Positions 44,604 through 56,279 of a stretch of 64,000 nt of DNA are shown here, piece after piece. Below the pieces are notes generated by a model. That model had not been told where the DNA came from. It saw only the letters and a list, made by a program, of their open reading frames with translations, and did not search any database. The position numbers and the translations under genes were made by a program. The stretch comes from Lycium barbarum. Its lineage: Eukaryota; Streptophyta; Magnoliopsida; Solanales; Solanaceae. Each line of letters begins with the position of its first letter. Position 1 is the first letter of the stretch. The stretch covers positions 125,739,657-125,803,656 of the forward strand of contig NC_083345.1 in NCBI RefSeq assembly GCF_019175385.1. The letters run 5' to 3'.

Positions 44604-45501
44604 TTACGATTTAGTTTCATTCATACTCAATACTGAGTTTTGCTTTACTTCCTCCTTCATCATTTGATATCTCTCTTGGAAATATCGAGGAAGCTTTGGA
44701 GGATAGTGCCTCTAACCTTATCCATTTTCCGTACATGGACAAAGGAAAATGCTATTTACACTTTTATACTTATATAGTATATCTATATGTATACATTGCA
44801 CATATTTTTCCTGCATTCTTTTATCACTTTGTTATTTCAATTATTTGAAATATCTGTATATTACCCTGACAAGCAATTCTTAGTGACTTCCTCTTGAAAT
44901 TTTTGCAGATACCTTGACCAAATGTGTGGCTGAAGGAATTCACGAAACAATACTCGGCTAATAGATGATTTAGCTAGTTCAAGGGTTATATACCTGAAGA
45001 TGGCCTTGACTCACTTAACTTTGAAGAAATTTTGGGTATGTTTTGTCTTATGTGTATTATTACTCTGCTTATAGCAGTTGGCTAAAAAATAATGTATACT
45101 GTACATTTTCTTGGTTCATGCTTTTATTTAATAGACCTTACGCTTTTTCCCCTGCATCTGAATATTTACGATGTTAATTCTAAATTTGAAATGCTACTAT
45201 AACCACATTAGAAATTGTTGTGACTAATAACATGTACAATTAGATGGCTGGATTAGGTTAGGCTGCTGCTAAATTTATATTCATCAAGCTTCGAACAAGT
45301 ACTGGACGTTTAGCCTTTGTAACCTAAAATATTGTAAAGCTAAATTCACAATCTAAAATCCGCTGAAAAAGCACGCAAGTTCATTTACCAGGTTGTAACA
45401 AATATGAGAATAATGGGTCTCTTTGTAGATATCGTCATCTTTCTAGAGTACTAGATTAGGTTAGGTTAACAATTTGAGTTTGTCTGTGTGTGTTAAGTGT
45501 A
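44604..45501. other. unassigned DNA between Helitron and hAT
   Basis: AT-rich. An exon-like stretch after a CTTGAAATTTTTGCAG acceptor (about 44893-44908) runs to a GTATGT at about 45036 but has no open frame that I recognise. Confidence 0.35.
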
Positions 45502-45799
45502 TGCCTGTTAACCGGTTCCAACCGGAACCGGTTAGGGAACCGGCCGGTTCCGGTTCCAAAACCGGAACCGCCTAACCGGTTCCGGTTTACCGGTTTTAAA
45601 CTCCAAACCGGAACCGGTCCGGTTTGGATTGCTTAAAATATTTTTGTTTTTGTTTTTTGTATTATATATATATAGTATAGTATTTATTTGTATATTGTAG
45701 GTATATTTACATATGTTATACAACTTTATAATTAAAGTTTAAAAAATTTACTGACTAACAGCCTAACAGCAAGTCAGCAATACAGAATAGTGCTTTTCG

Positions 45800-46450
45800 T
45801 ATACATATATATGTATAACTTACATATACTTATATATATGTATAACTTAATATATATACTAAATATATGTATAACTTAATATATATACTATACATACTTA
45901 TATATATGTACTATATACTATACATACTTATATATATGTACTATATACTATATATACTTATATATATGTATATATATGTACTATATACTATATATACTTA
46001 TATATAGGTATAACTTAATATATATACATATCTACTATATATACTATATATACTTAATATATATACTATATATACATATCTACTATATATACTATATATA
46101 CTTAATATATATACTATATATACTATATATACTTAATATATATACTATATATACATATCTACTATATATATACATATCGTATATATATACATATCGTATA
46201 TATATTAAGTATATATACATATCTACTATATATACTATATATATTTATATACTATATATACTATATATACTTATATATGTGTATAACTTAATATATATAC
46301 TATATATATGTACTATATACTATATAGACTTACTTATATACTATATATACTATATATACTTATATACTATATATACTATTTTTTCTATATATACTATATA
46401 TACTTATATATGTTTAAGTATACTATATAACTTAATATACTTATAAGTAT
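45800..46450. repeat. TATATAC-type low-complexity array
   Basis: Irregular array of TATATATACTATATATAC variants within the hAT element, 3' of its transposase. The 156-codon Tyr/Ile-rich frame at 45976 is read from this repeat. Confidence 0.9.
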
Positions 46451-46635
46451 ATTCTTAGTATATTTTAGGTATATTCATAATTTAATAAAAGTAAAAATAT
46501 GAACATAAGTAAATAGAAGAAAGCTCAATGAGCCATATATTTTATTCATTCTTGGATAACATTTATTTGCAAGTTGTATTTTTTTTTAACTTGCAAATAA
46601 TACATGAGTTATACAAAAATAGTAGAATAATAAAA

Positions 46636-48931
46636 TCACCAATTTTGAACCATTTCGTTAATTTCCCCCACATCATATTCGTTCATGGAAATATCTTCAA
46701 AGTCTTCCATTTGGTCCGGTCCACTAGCTATCAAATCTTCAATTTCTTCCTCTTCGCCTTGCTCCGCTTCTGAGTTTTGGTTGCGTCGCTCCGATCTAAT
46801 CCAATCTCGAATGCACACTAGTACTTGCAAGCTAAAGCCGGATAATGAATGTCTATGGTCTCCAATTTGCTGTCTTCCTTGGCTAAATACGCTCTCCGAA
46901 GCCACGGTTGATACTTGAACCGTAAGGATATCTCGAGTCATTCTTGAAAGTACCGGATAGCTTGCCTTGTACTTCTTCCACCATGCTAAGACGTCTAACT
47001 CATCCAGTTCCTTGATATCCACATTTGGCTGCATCAAATAAAAGTTATATTCATCAAAATTTGCAGTAGAAGAAGAAGTTGGCTGTGAATGTAAAACTTT
47101 TAAACCCGACAAGCCCTTTTTGCTACTCTGAGAATCAGTAGGGCGTGGAGCAACGGGTGTAGCACGTTCTTCCAAACTAGAATAATGAGTAAAAACTTTT
47201 CTAAACTCATCATCAATAGCGAGATCGGCTTCAGCTAAAGATGGTTGAACTCCCTCTTCAATTTCTAAAAATGTATAAATTTGACTAACCAATTTTTTAG
47301 TATAAGACACTTTTAAACAAGGATTTAAAAGGGAACCCAATATAAATAAAGTTGGGATGGGAAAAAAATACTTCTTAAATTTGATTATCATTTCAAAAAT
47401 AGCCACTTGATAATCGGGTTTATATTTATACTCTTGTAAAACTCTAGCTATTTCCGCTAAGTAGGCTAAAATTCCGGTTACCGTGGGATAAAATTGTCTA
47501 GAAAAAGCAAGAGTTGCATTATAAAAATTTTCTAAGAGTTCAATACATTCTTTAACATCTTCCCAATGCCTAAAAGTTAACCAATCCTCACTATCAGTAT
47601 TATATTTGTTGTGAACTTGTTGTATGAGAATCCTATACTCATATGCTTGTTGTAGCATAATGTAAGTGTAGTTCCACCTAGTCTCAATTTCTACTTGAAT
47701 TTTCCTAGGTCTAAGGTTATTTTCAACACATGCATTCTTAAAATCTATAATTCTTCCCCTATTAGCATTACAAAAAAGAAATGCAACAGCATTTCTAACT
47801 TTTTGAACAGAATCATCAAAATACACAAGACCATCTTTAACAATTAAATTTAAAATGTGACAACTACATCTTACATGAAAAATATTTCTTAGAGGAGGGT
47901 TTATTTCTCTTTTTAAAAGACCAATTGCCTTTGTATTATTAGAAGCATTATGTAAAGCAATACAAAGTGTTTTTCTATAAATGTTAAAAAATCTCATTAT
48001 AGTAGACATTGAATCGGCTAAAAATTTTCCATCGTGACGATCTTTTCCTTCGTCATATAAAAAAGCTATAATTCGTTTTTGCATAACTCAGTTGTCATCA
48101 ACCCAATGACATGTAATAGCAAAAAAATCTAAATGGTTAATACTAAGACCCAAATCAGCGGTAAGACAAACATTACAATTTAAAGAATTAAATACATGGC
48201 GCAAATAAAATCTATATTTTTTAAACAAATCTATAACATCGGCTCTACAAGTACTTCTAGGAATACCCTCAAATAACGGGTTATAACAACGTTGAATGTA
48301 AGTAACAAACCCCAAACCCGAGGGAAAGGAAAATGGTAAACAATCATAAGCTACCATTTTAGCTATTTCTACGCGTTCTTTTTTCTTGTCATACTTAAAA
48401 TTTCTACCGGTTCGTGGGTCTATCGTCATTTAAATCCCCCCCCCCCCCCCCCCACCCACACACACACACATTTGAACCCGTTTGTTCTCCCCAAATATCC
48501 ATATGTTTGGTTCTCATATGACCATTTAGTGTACCCGTTCCACCATCCTTACCAGTTCCTTGCTTAAAACTAAATACTTGTCCACATAGGGTACACGTAG
48601 CTGTTTGGTTTTCCCTATTCTTAGTCATAAATTTCCAAACTTTAGCTGTTGGCTTACGAGTTCTAGGCGGTTTGTCTTGTGTATGTGATTGTGCAGGACA
48701 TGTATCTCCTATGGGATTTTCGGGGGGTTGTGTTTCATCATCATCATCATCTAAGTCTTCATTAAAAGTGTCGATAAAATGTTGTTGCATTGCCTCATGA
48801 CCTAAAAGTGGATTATTTCCACCAACATCAATACCTAAATTAGGTGTTTCTTCCACAAATGTTTCCTCATTAAGCGCACCCCTAACAGTATGACTACTAC
48901 TACCAGCACCACGTCTTAATCTCTTTGACAT
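46636..48931 (-). pseudogene. hAT transposase, disrupted
   Basis: Transposase of the 45502-49636 element. Start at 48929-48931 (MSKRLRRGAG). The BED zinc finger follows (AKVWKFMTK, CTLCGQVF, HMRTKHMDIW). Then a GT/G-rich insertion (poly-C of 18 plus CA repeat on the plus strand, 48436-48470) breaks the frame. The next part (PRTGRNFKYDKKK, CRADVIDLFKKY, ACT-like ITCHWVDDN) ends at TGA 48088-48090, where Trp is expected before VMQKRI. The long remaining frame carries the RNase H-fold body (LNLIVKDGL, ETRWNYTYIML) and the hATC dimerisation domain (DVLAWWKKY, TVQVSTVASESVFS), ending at 46636. Two lesions, so inactive; similar to RICESLEEPER-type hATs. Confidence 0.92.
48436..48470. repeat. poly-C / (CA)n tract inside transposase frame
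   Basis: C18 followed by ACCCACACACACACACACA. It sits exactly between the BED finger and the next conserved block of the transposase, so it looks like a microsatellite expansion within the coding region. Confidence 0.95.
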
Positions 48932-49646
48932 TATTAAATAGAAGTAATTTAAATCACAATCAAATAAATCACAAGAAAATAAATTACAACAAATTAAATT
49001 GCTAGAATTAAATTGCGAAAAATAAAGATAGAGTTGGAACGAAGGTACCAAATTGCCGGATTAATTTCCAACAAAGTGAAGGCAGCTAGAATTGCAAATC
49101 CACCAAAGCTACTTCGGATTGTTGCAAAATCACCAACTCCACCAACAATATTATAATTGCAAAATTAATAATTGAAAGTTGAAACTATAATAAGACTTTG
49201 TGGCTAATTATTGCAAAGTAACTATAATTGAGAGATTGAGATTTGAGAGAAAGATGAAGAAGAGTGAATTGATGTGAATCAAAATGAAAATGAAGAAGGG
49301 TTTATATAGGGGTGGGGATGGGTTAAAGTGTTAAAAAAAAAAATTGGGGGCCAAAAATTAAAAAATCGACCGTTTGGCAACGGCCATTTTTGCAAATGGA
49401 CCGTTTCCAACGGTCCATTAAGGCCCAACGGCTCTTTCGTTTTTTTTTTATTTTTATTTTTACTGGTTAAACCGGTCCGGTTCCGGTTTTACCGGTTCCG
49501 GTTTCTAAAATATTGGAACCGGACCGGTATACCATTACACGGTTAACCGGAACCGGTTAACCGGTTCTACCGGTTCCGGTTTAACCGGTCCGGTTACCGG
49601 TTAAAACCGGTAAGGCCAAACCGGTTGCCACGTTTAGTTAAGTGTA

Positions 49647-50622
49647 GTGGAGCAAGCTTTGCCTGATCTTATACAAAATCACTTTTTCTGGTGCATCTAA
49701 AGAGAACAGTACTTTCGACACTTGCAGATTATAAGCCTCAATCAGTTTTTTTTTTTCCTTTTTTAAATAGATTGTGGAAGTGCAAGTGCTTCTATTACTT
49801 GTAACAGAGCATTGTATTGGGATTAAGACGAGGCAAGTGAAAAATTGTTGAAAGTGAACCATGATTGTCTGCTTATAAATTTCTCCTATATTGACTATGT
49901 TATTTGTCAAAATGTTGTTTGCAAGGAAGAAATTTCCTTTAGATTCATCAATGAATATGCCTACATTTATGGAGACTTCTTTCTGCATGTGTTTTCAAAC
50001 ATACCATAATTTTGGCTAATAGTTTGTGTTTGGAATGATGGGTGGTTTTTTGTTGATAATTCTCTTTAAGCAGTGATCACCATTAATTTCGATTCATTTC
50101 AGAAATTCCCTTTAATTTCGATTCATTTCAGAAATTCCCTTTTTGTGGCAATTACATTCTAAAATTAAACAAGCAGCAACATTTTGCAGGTATTATCTTT
50201 GCTTTGGTGATAGTGTCAGACAACCTGAGAAGGTTATGAGCTTCATGCTCTATTATTCGAACGAGCGGGACTGTCTGCGACAGTAGTAGCAGCATAACCG
50301 TCTTTGGCATCAACGAAGAGTTGCTTATAGGCCCCTTGAATTACCAAACGATCTTGAAACTGTCAAAACGTGTTGTATTAGATAATTTAATTTATACTCT
50401 TTGTAAAGAACCTGAGGAAGTTTCTTTGATCTGTTCTAAAAGAGTGTGATGCCTTTTTAGTTATGTGATATTAAAACTTGGAGGATATGTCTTTGAAGAT
50501 AAGACAACATGTAAGGATTGCAACGGACAAAAACTTAAGATCATACTAAGTAATTTTCTATACATCTTTCAAAGAAATGTTGTAATACTAAATAGTATGA
50601 TGTTTGTCATTAGCTCGTGTCG
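49647..50622. other. unassigned DNA upstream of Helitron 3' end
   Basis: Sequence continues from left of the hAT insertion. A 26-bp block TTAATTTCGATTCATTTCAG is repeated in tandem at 50084-50141. No gene was recognised. It is probably the interior of a Helitron ending at 50654. Confidence 0.35.
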
Positions 50623-50654
50623 TGCCCGTGCGAAGCACGGGCATCACCATCTAG
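50623..50654 (+). mobile_element. Helitron 3' terminus
   Basis: Perfect hairpin GCCCGTGCGAAGCACGGGC (50624-50642), eight bases, then CTAG (50651-50654) followed by host T. The matching 5' TC end was not located; it must lie upstream, so the hAT at 45502-49636 may be nested in this Helitron. Confidence 0.75.
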
Positions 50655-50864
50655 TAATTACCATATAGGGGCATACTAGACCATTTTTTTCATATATAAA
50701 TGAAGCCCTATAGAAAAGAGGCTTCTTGCACCTCTCATGCTTTATTAAGCCTTCTCAATAATAACACAAAAGGTGAACTCGTAATTTTAACTTTGTGTGG
50801 GCAGAGTATCACTGTTTGACGTTTGTTACAAAGTAACTTTGTGAATGATAGGTGTTAGTGGAAA

Positions 50865-51560
50865 TAAGGGCGTCAAATGAGCAGGTAGGGTTGAACTTGA
50901 GCGGGTCAAAATGAATCGAGCTAAATAATTCGTCCAAAAGTGTTTTTTGGTAACTAACTTTCATTTCATTACCAAAATGGAACATTACAAAACAACGAAA
51001 CATAGAGTATTTGTTGGATCTACAATCCCCACAAAGCCTCCAGCCAGGTATCAAACAAACAAAAACCTAACATCAAGAGCACAGGTGCCAATTTAAGCTA
51101 ACAGAAACCAAGAAAAAGCATAAGGCATCTAAGGATAGAAATTATGATTCTCCAGCCATCCTCCAAGCTTTGCAACTTTCCCTGCTTTGATATGGATTTC
51201 TTGAATCATTTGCTCTATCAGCATTGTTGTGGTCTGTTTTTTGTTCTGAAAAATCCTTGCATTCCTTTCTCTTCATATAAAATAGATATTTTAGCCGTGT
51301 GTCTTCTGCTCTTTGCATACTTTTCAGCCCACAATAGTTCCTCATTCCATCCTCTGGGGGACCTTTTAATGCCAATCAAAAAGTTACTTGTATTGAAATG
51401 GACTAACAACGGGTCATAATTCAACCCGCTCAATTCTTATTGTAGTCTAATTTCTTTGTTTGTCTTTCGTAATTTAATTAGGTACGTGATAAAAAAAAAA
51501 TCTTCATTATGATTACATATATATATATATATATCATGACCAATTAATTTTGACACCCCT
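50865..51560. mobile_element. hAT MITE split by a LINE fragment
   Basis: The left end TAAGGGCGTCAAATG and right end ATTTTGACACCCCT are imperfect inverted repeats. Flanks AGTGGAAA (50857-50864) and AGTGAAAA (51561-51568) agree at seven of eight positions. Inside, GAGCGGGTCAAAATG on the left and ATTCAACCCGCTCAATT on the right belong to the MITE; the centre is a LINE piece. Confidence 0.65.
50941..51410 (-). mobile_element. LINE 3' fragment (nested)
   Basis: On the minus strand a broken frame reads WNEELLWAEKYAKSRRHTAK followed by KGMQGFF-like text, resembling the C-terminal tail after the zinc-binding reverse transcriptase region of plant L1-type LINEs. It is followed by a 3' UTR-like stretch (GTAATGAAATGAAAGTTAGT). 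Truncated at its 5' end, as usual for LINEs. Confidence 0.5.
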
Positions 51561-54500
51561 AGTGAAAATATATAAATGACCAATTAACTCCCATATTCGA
51601 AAAATTTTATTTTTCAAATTAAAATACTTTAACTAACAGAAGGAGGCCAAAGTGCAACGGAAAATAAGCCAAGGATTTTATATATGAGGTGGCAAATAGA
51701 TGGACAAAAGACCATTATTTATTAGATCGAACTTGACAGGACGGTTAACGGTCCTGATAGGATGTAAACCGTGTATACATTTCATTTCCTTCTCTCCGAC
51801 TCATCATACAATGGGACACATTTGTTTCAGCATGTGGAAATAGAAAAAAAGGACTTAGCAAGAATTAGAAACTGGTACAAATTGTCTGCAACTTGTTTGG
51901 TGTATAATTGTTTCAGAGGCTTACAAAAGTGTCATACACGTGAATTGGAAGATAAAGAAGCTTATTATTGTAATTGCGGATGAACAAGTCACTTTGTTGA
52001 TATTTTACGTTACTACAACTAATTATTAAAAGAGCCTGTGAAGAGGCCAAGCACACTCTAAACAAAAGTGGAACTAATGGAATACCATACTATAGTAAAT
52101 TTATATAATTTGGCGTAAACACCCGATCCGATAAATATTAATTTATGACACCCCTTTAGCCAAAAAAAAAATGTAATTAGGTGGATTATTCTTTTTATGT
52201 ATATGTACTATATATTGAGTTTTCTTAACTTTTTCGCGTGTATACTTCTTTATATTTTGACTGCCCTTAATAAAAATTCTGACTTCGCTACTTAGAAAGT
52301 GATTTTTATTCGCCAAATTATCCTAGAGAAGGTTTTGTTGTTGTTCCCTTTTTTGCCCCTCTTATCTTTTCGTAATAATAGTCCGAACAGAAACCTTGTC
52401 ACCAAATGACATAATACCCATTATGCTATACTAGAAGACATTTTGCATAACATCAAGTCTTTGTATTTTACTTCCATGCAGTTAAACATTGAGCAGAGTA
52501 TTCTTGATCCAGTGCTTGAAAGTTGAAAGAAAAGAAGATGATGGTGCTGTCACTAATTGGCATCACTCATACGATGGGAGTCTCATAAATGTACTTGTGA
52601 AAAAATTATGTTGAACAATTATTAATTGAATATAGAAACAAAAAGATTTAAGCGTGTGTTTCCTATAGGAAAATGTTTTATTGGAAAATAAGTGAGTCTC
52701 TTATTTAGTTTTAGTGTTTGGCACATAAGGAAAAAAATAATGTCCCAAAAGTATTTGTAGTATGTAATCTAGGAAAACACTATGGGGTGTGATGGTCAAA
52801 GGAATGGGGTTGGGGCCGTCAGGGCTGGGAAGGAGACAATGACCATGGAAAGCTACGTATAAAATTTGTTTTCCGTATTCCCACTTGGGAAGTCATTTTC
52901 CTCATTTTTAAGGAACTTATATTCCTAAATAAAATATTTTTTGAAATAGTTTAACCAACCAAACAAGAAAAAGTTGAAAAATACTCCATACCAAACACCC
53001 CCCCCCCCCCCCCCCCCTGTTCTACCAAATTGAAAAATATTCTATATCAGATAAACTTTTATTGCAATTATGTACATTAAGAATAAAAAAAATTGCCAAG
53101 TTGTGAGAAACAACGGCTAGGAACTTTTTTCACGTCATTGCATCCTCGGTGAATTTGTACATATTCAGTTTTTAAAAGCTGCAAAAGGTTCAGGATTAGA
53201 CATGATGCTTGACAAGTTAGGAAAAGGAAAATGTGTAGATGATTTAAGATGAAGGGCATAATGTGAGTTGGTTAGTTCTATGTTGTTTTCAATTTACACA
53301 TTTGGTGGTGACATTGGGGAATGAAGGCAAAAGAATAGGGTGCCATATGGGGAAATGAGAATCCCATGCTAGTTTTATCAAATGAATTTAACCACTCTCC
53401 TAAACTGTCTAGTTTCAAGCTTCGTAGAGAATGCTATGAACAATGCAAGCTTTATTTACTTAGTTTGGTATTAAGAAAAAATATTTTTTTCAATTTAATG
53501 TTTTCTTCTTTTCTGTTTTTGTTTGTGTGTGTATAATTTTCAAAGCCTTGGTTGATTTGGGTCACTGAAAAATGTTGTAGCAATTATAGCAGTGTAATTG
53601 TTCTCCACTATTATATAGTGTAAGTTGTAATTTTAGTTCTCCACTATATATATATACATATATGTATATATACATATACACATATCTGTATATATATATA
53701 TATATATTGAGTTTTCAATATCTGGGAAAATATTTTATTTTCCTTTACGTTTGATTCATAGTGGAGAACTTCTCTCAGAAAGATCAAGAAAGGAGAAAAA
53801 AAAAGTGTTTTGAATTGTTAAGATGACATCATCTAAATGATTTTGTATATTTAGCTACCGGTTAGTGTTTGTATAATTCAAATTTTTGCTCTTCTAATTA
53901 TAGTTTATATTCATCAACTATTTAGAACAAGTAGGAAGCACACCTTAATTACCGAGACAAGTTTTAAATCAGGAGTCAAATAGTATATATGAGTTTTATT
54001 GAAGCTTCTTATTCGACTCAACGTTTTGTAATCTATACATTTGTAGTCAATAAAGAATCTCTGTAAGGCTATTTCCCTGTAATTTTCTTGTTTAGTGTTA
54101 TTTTTATTCAATTTCACATGATTGTCACTTGTGGAAGTTATTATACAGATCTTGTGAGAATTGATATGATGTACACGTGCTCGAAAACTAGATATATACA
54201 TAGTAGGGTATTTTGCCAAATAAAATAACACCAAAACTAATTAGGAAATATTTATGGCTTTGCAAATGGTTATTTTACTTTATTTAAGATTCAAGAAGCT
54301 TGACCAATTAATTACACATGTGATGGGCTAAAATGGGTGTCAACAAAGTGATATAGAGATTTTATCAATAATGTAGATGTAGGAAACTTATTATTTGCCT
54401 AACACGAGATTTCTTTTTGTCTCACAATTTAGTGGACTAAAAATATGCGGATCAAAAGTGTACGATTTGGGCCAATCCAACTTGTGAGATAAAAAGAAGT

Positions 54501-55119
54501 TTGACACACTTCTAATGTCAATTATATGAAGGCACACAGTAAAAAAAATTCTGTCAGAATTGTTTTCTGGTGTAACTCCTTATAATCAGATTTTGACTTT
54601 TTCCTTCTTTGATGTGTATTCTTTTCATGGATTGTATTTGTCATTTCACGCACTTTAACCTATTTATATTGTCAAATTTGTGTTCAATATACATATTTTC
54701 TACAATATAAGGTCTTTAACAGATCAATGCACTTTAACCTCTAATCTGCATGTTTCGTGCATTTTTGTAAGTGTAAGTTTTGCGCATTTGTTTTTCAGTG
54801 AATGTAATATATATTTACTTTCAAATTTAAATGTGGATTTCGTAAAATAAGCTTAGTATTTAGTATATTAGAGTATGAAGCTATTGTGCACTTTCGTGAG
54901 TACACAAATGACGTGCAGGTGTTCTGTAATTTGAAGAGTAATGTGCAAGTTTTATGCATTTTAGTGTTTGTATGCATGTGTTGTGCATTTTTTGTGAGTA
55001 CACGTGACAAGTAGTTCGTTTTTATACTAAAATATTGTTCTCGTATATTTTATTTCTCAATAATATATCCTATTTTAATTAGCACCTTCGAAAAATAGGC
55101 TTGACAACTTCATAATACT
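51561..55119. other. gene-poor AT-rich region
   Basis: No gene supported. Short features: AT runs at 51515-51534 and 53645-53707; a C20 tract at 52998-53017; and 53098-53200 (ACTTTTTTCACGTCATTG, then TTCAGTTTTTAAAAGCTG), a diverged relative of the start of the tandem unit at 15580-15680. From 54690 the text resembles the non-coding part of the cyclase array (GTGCATTTT, TACTTTCAAATTTAAATGTG). Confidence 0.5.
52998..53017. repeat. poly-C tract
   Basis: Twenty consecutive C. Prone to length error in sequencing. Confidence 0.95.
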
Positions 55120-55320
55120 ACAGGATAGCATCAAGTTTGGTAATCTTTCTAGTTATTTGGTCTTTAATCCTTTGACTTATTCTAGTAACTATGTTGATGC
55201 TCCTGGACATTTTAATGAGACTCTTTTTTAGTTTGGTTATGATGTCGTTTAACTTGATATTTTAACCTTGAATCATCTTGTTATTGATAATGTCAATTGC
55301 TTTTTAGGTGATGCTAACAA
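55120..55320 (+). pseudogene. cyclase-family exon relic, plus-strand copy
   Basis: Plus-strand text reads decayed NYVDAPGHFNETLF, a TAG, then FGYDVV, corresponding to the minus-strand exon in the tandem array (VDALGHFNETLFELGYDVV). It is an inverted copy lying outside the main array, with stops and short indels. Confidence 0.6.
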
Positions 55321-55779
55321 CAGAGACTAGTGCTGCCGTGGTAGAGAACAACAATAAGGAAGATCAATGAGGTGATGTGATGTTAATCATAGGTTGTTTG
55401 GAATTTGGGGAAGAGCTTTTTTAATTCACATGAACCGCCTTTATTGATGTGCATGTTGTTGACATCCAAATTTTTCCCTTCTTTTTTTTATAAAAATTAT
55501 TTATTTTGAACGTCTTCTTCACTTCCAAAGCTACAATATTTACCTATTTTTATCACAATTGCAAGCATTTATTTATGTCGAAAAAGAGGCAAATCCAAAA
55601 ATAGAGAAGATAAAGAACACCAAATTTAAAATGAAAAAACTCTTCAAATCAAAGGTAAAATTCACAGGATCACAACGCCCAAACATCTTCGCTATAACAA
55701 TTATTTCAATACAAAATAGCTTTCCCTAATCATGACAATAAAAAAAATAGCAGAACAGACAAACACTAACTCCTACGAC

Positions 55780-55979
55780 CACTACAAGAAAGTATAGCAA
55801 TGACAACAAAAAATTTAATATTTGGCAACAACTAAAAAAGTTGTTGCATGTTGTTGCAATAACAGCCATTGGAAAATGCAACAAAAAAAAATTATTGCCA
55901 AAAGTACTTTTTGCAACAATAATTAATCTATGGCAACAACAAAAAAAAATTGTTGCCAGATATATTTTTTCTTGTAGTG
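55780..55979. mobile_element. CACTA MITE, 200 bp
   Basis: Ends CACTACAAGAAA and TTTTCTTGTAGTG, flanked by the exact 3-bp duplication GAC (55777-55779 and 55980-55982), the CACTA (En/Spm) hallmark. The body is built of TTGTTGCAA / GGCAACAAC motifs in both orientations and would form a long hairpin. Open frames across it are incidental. Confidence 0.9.
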
Positions 55980-56279
55980 GACCGTGCAACCTAAATCAAC
56001 GCAAAACACCAATATTATAATTGGACAGAGATATTTGATAGTACAACACAAAAATTAAATCTAAAAGCCAAAAGACAGAAAATAAGCCTAAGATAATACC
56101 TGTAATAGTGGTATTGAAATAGAGTGAACTACAAAACAGAATGATAGTTCAACTAAAAGAAATTTCACAGTAATCAACTGCAAAAGAATATCAAGGATTG
56201 TCGACAAAAAACTGCTGAACAATCACCATAAAACAGACAAAGATATGTCATCGTCGACACTAAGAATTTGTCCTTCTAT

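Larger units (their letters stand above)
45502..49636 (-). mobile_element. hAT transposon with CCGGTT-rich ends
   Basis: The 10-bp direct repeat GTTAAGTGTA lies at 45492-45501 and 49637-49646, so an 8-bp (TAAGTGTA) or longer target duplication is well supported. Both ends carry clusters of AACCGG / CCGGTTCCGG motifs in both orientations (45510-45620 and 49465-49625), typical subterminal transposase-binding repeats. Between them, on the minus strand, lies a BED-finger/hATC transposase gene. The 4.1-kb size fits an autonomous hAT, but the transposase is disrupted. Exact terminal repeats are imperfect. Confidence 0.9.

Noticed and set aside
39750..44604. CCGCGCGATGCGCGG as a regulatory or terminator hairpin
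   Set aside because: Its spacing to CTAG and the A/T insertion site identify it as a Helitron 3' hairpin.
45976..46446. 156-codon Tyr/Ile-rich open frame
   Set aside because: It is read straight through a TATATAC low-complexity array inside the hAT element; no real protein composition.
55726..55989. 87-codon frame across the CACTA MITE
   Set aside because: Read from inverted TTGTTGC repeats of the MITE; no domain or conserved composition.
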